Made by a program: the position numbers and the translations under genes
The notes under the pieces: generated by a model
Seen by the model: the letters and a program-made list of their open reading frames with translations, nothing else
What the model was told of the DNA's origin: nothing
The model's database searches: none
In this document: positions 8,001-8,344 of the stretch, in pieces
Layout: each line of letters opens with the position of its first letter
Numbering within the stretch: position 1 is the first letter of the stretch
Origin: Bacillota bacterium
GTDB taxonomy: Bacteria > Bacillota > Clostridia > Acetivibrionales > DSM-1351
Assembly: GCA_023436515.1 (NCBI GenBank)
Contig: JAEZIV010000450.1
Span: 1-8,344, forward strand
Reading direction: 5' to 3'
DNA length: 8,344 nt

Positions 8001-8344
8001 CAATCTTTAGATCGTCAAACCTTATCTGTACTTCAGCATTGGCGGGCCCTGACTGGCTGCTGGGATTTACTGTGGTCTTTACCCATTCCAGATGCTTTGG
8101 GATAGGTACATCACGGCCCTCGGGAGATAAGGTTGTAAAGCTTGTCACCAAAGACTTCTCTGACATTTTAAGGCTGTCGTTGACAACCCCTCTGTCAGCA
8201 GCCAGGGTTGTGTACATCTGAACATAGTAGGTTTTATTGGGGAGCAGATATTTAGGGTAATTATCCGGATTTGCAATGTTTATGGCACTTCCGGAAACCT
8301 CTGATTCGCCCTTGAACAGATCATAGCCGTTTATGGTATAAACC
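5053..8344 (-). CDS. Large FN3-array / SLH cell-surface protein, C-terminal 1096 residues (5' end outside window)
   Basis: Probable exported surface protein; exact role unknown. The frame is open to the right edge. The Met codon at 8217-8215 is internal: the 42 codons before it encode FN3-like sequence (YDLFKG, then YLLPNKTYYVQ running into that Met). Counting from the first visible residue, I see five FN3-like units: about 1-78 (truncated), 80-238, 241-388, 390-483 and 485-613. Their F-strand signatures are LLPNKTYY, LAPNSTYYF, LYPNKLYYF, LKPNTEY and LKPNTKYY. B-strand Trp occurs in IDW, FEW, FYW and VRW. An acidic linker EDYDDEDDN (616-624) follows, then a beta module shared with the next gene (from 675), a helix-rich insert (about 760-845), a second shared beta segment, and three degenerate SLH motifs (about 938-1096; VTVRE, LTRQE, INRAG). 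The stop is TGA. No catalytic motif is seen. It is the first visible gene of a three-gene unit, 25 nt before the next. FN3 and SLH calls are firm as families; function is inferred. Confidence 0.9.
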   Translation of the reverse strand, partial: VYTINGYDLFKGESEVSGSAINIANPDNYPKYLLPNKTYYVQMYTTLAADRGVVNDSLKMSEKSLVTSFTTLSPEGRDVPIPKHLEWVKTTVNPSSQSGPANAEVQIRFDDLKIDWSNYTSSPHADDAVIYDLYMSTRSEPTSFRKIGTTDLAGNVGDVAFTKQTLGGTTWVYATINKFNNINNQDAFGEYLAPNSTYYFYVKVRLKLINEHEPKESVETALLPVTTPTGEPTVPEDSERRPLAPEDFKIAVDSNGNRMVTGQTVTFEWTVRENAAAYSLIATSMKVAPNTKADDPNIIQDPVYKSYISIFGNKDNNSDNNSFKLTLNPNLNPLPGNFTYDPKTKKCRYTIDTWLYPNKLYYFSLNAEIVEAGKTRSSVWISIPVTTSLIEPPSQLKVVSDCELGFYWFDTTYDLTADSFSLRLKTSKESSYTTLTKSQYTIVKNGSVYYGRLLKLKPNTEYNIQVVRTRDNAVMSSLTRNTRNDYYQIDVRWQGYAIDPYSGFELAIRTEDDSDYLVLNNSVDLEQYVDITTHTYPYYVEKSNSNLNTSYYTYNARIKLAPTKLPDGSIEHRPLKPNTKYYIKVRATKTDASDQTAVTPSKYIGPVNTRTEFSQEDYDDEDDNTGIVAKFLDMINKLEQEVYWDISKKNGVSNKVFVKDERIINLLQGFGNFTYTVDISQGPAYVNSDEVYLAKDILKAMKDNNRSLVIKARDIEFTIRPDTFDAVNQEEFKNAAGFSGSKDVYLKINNTQSATVQPQIPSGTASASKMNILSAQAVASKQTRGDINALIKDKLYNDVSGLIAQKLAVIKNPNNTNLGGDAKAIQTYLNGLLEEIKSELSYYLEDTLNGVGYTAGVFSQKYNITKFSSGMGVRIPYKATGKVNPYVLYENSTNWQKLTQNLKSEDGYMSFFVNSTGKYTLLSSKDVADTISVDNAAKPYISKFSQKYDLASVFAGSETSFNSDLSVTVREAVLLYELIWEDRVDAQVDIKTKAKAYGIDKIINVTNIYRNLTRQETAALAVKLYCERSGIDYDRLKATYYKSIADDKDILDKYAVPVYMSLQMQLMSLDSSSKFNPGAAINRAGIIVVIQKMLEL

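Noticed and set aside
1..8344. CRISPR array, mobile element, RNA gene or toxin-antitoxin/defence system
   Set aside because: No direct repeats with spacers, transposase, terminal repeats, tRNA-like fold or defence-protein motif is seen. The window is almost entirely filled by three surface-protein genes.

Overview
The window looks like part of the genome of a Gram-positive, AT-leaning bacterium, most likely a member of the Clostridia (Ruminiclostridium/Acetivibrio-like; this placement is inference from style, not from a marker gene). Three things suggest this: every gene encodes an exported protein with S-layer homology (SLH) motifs, the ribosome binding sites are G-rich Shine-Dalgarno sequences, and the transcript ends in a hairpin plus a T-run.

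Layout: all coding sequence is on the minus strand and reads right to left as one tight unit. The first gene enters from the right edge and ends at 5053. It encodes the C-terminal 1096 residues of a large fibronectin type III (FN3)/SLH protein whose start lies outside the window. After 25 nt comes a complete 1329-residue secreted FN3/SLH protein (5027-1038). After 12 nt comes a complete 282-residue secreted protein (1025-177), which has a small beta-rich N-terminal domain and three SLH motifs but no FN3. About 70 nt past its stop is a good intrinsic terminator (106-68). The first 67 bases hold only short inverted repeats. No promoter is visible; it should lie beyond 8344.

The two large proteins are paralogues with the same order of parts: FN3 array, Asp-rich linker, a shared beta module, then a C-terminal region of three weak SLH motifs. 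They carry no recognisable catalytic, cohesin, dockerin or carbohydrate-binding domain. The simplest reading is a co-transcribed set of cell-surface structural, adhesive or scaffold proteins. The small third protein has the best-preserved SLH signature and could provide or support anchoring to the wall. No mobile element, CRISPR array, RNA gene or defence system is visible.
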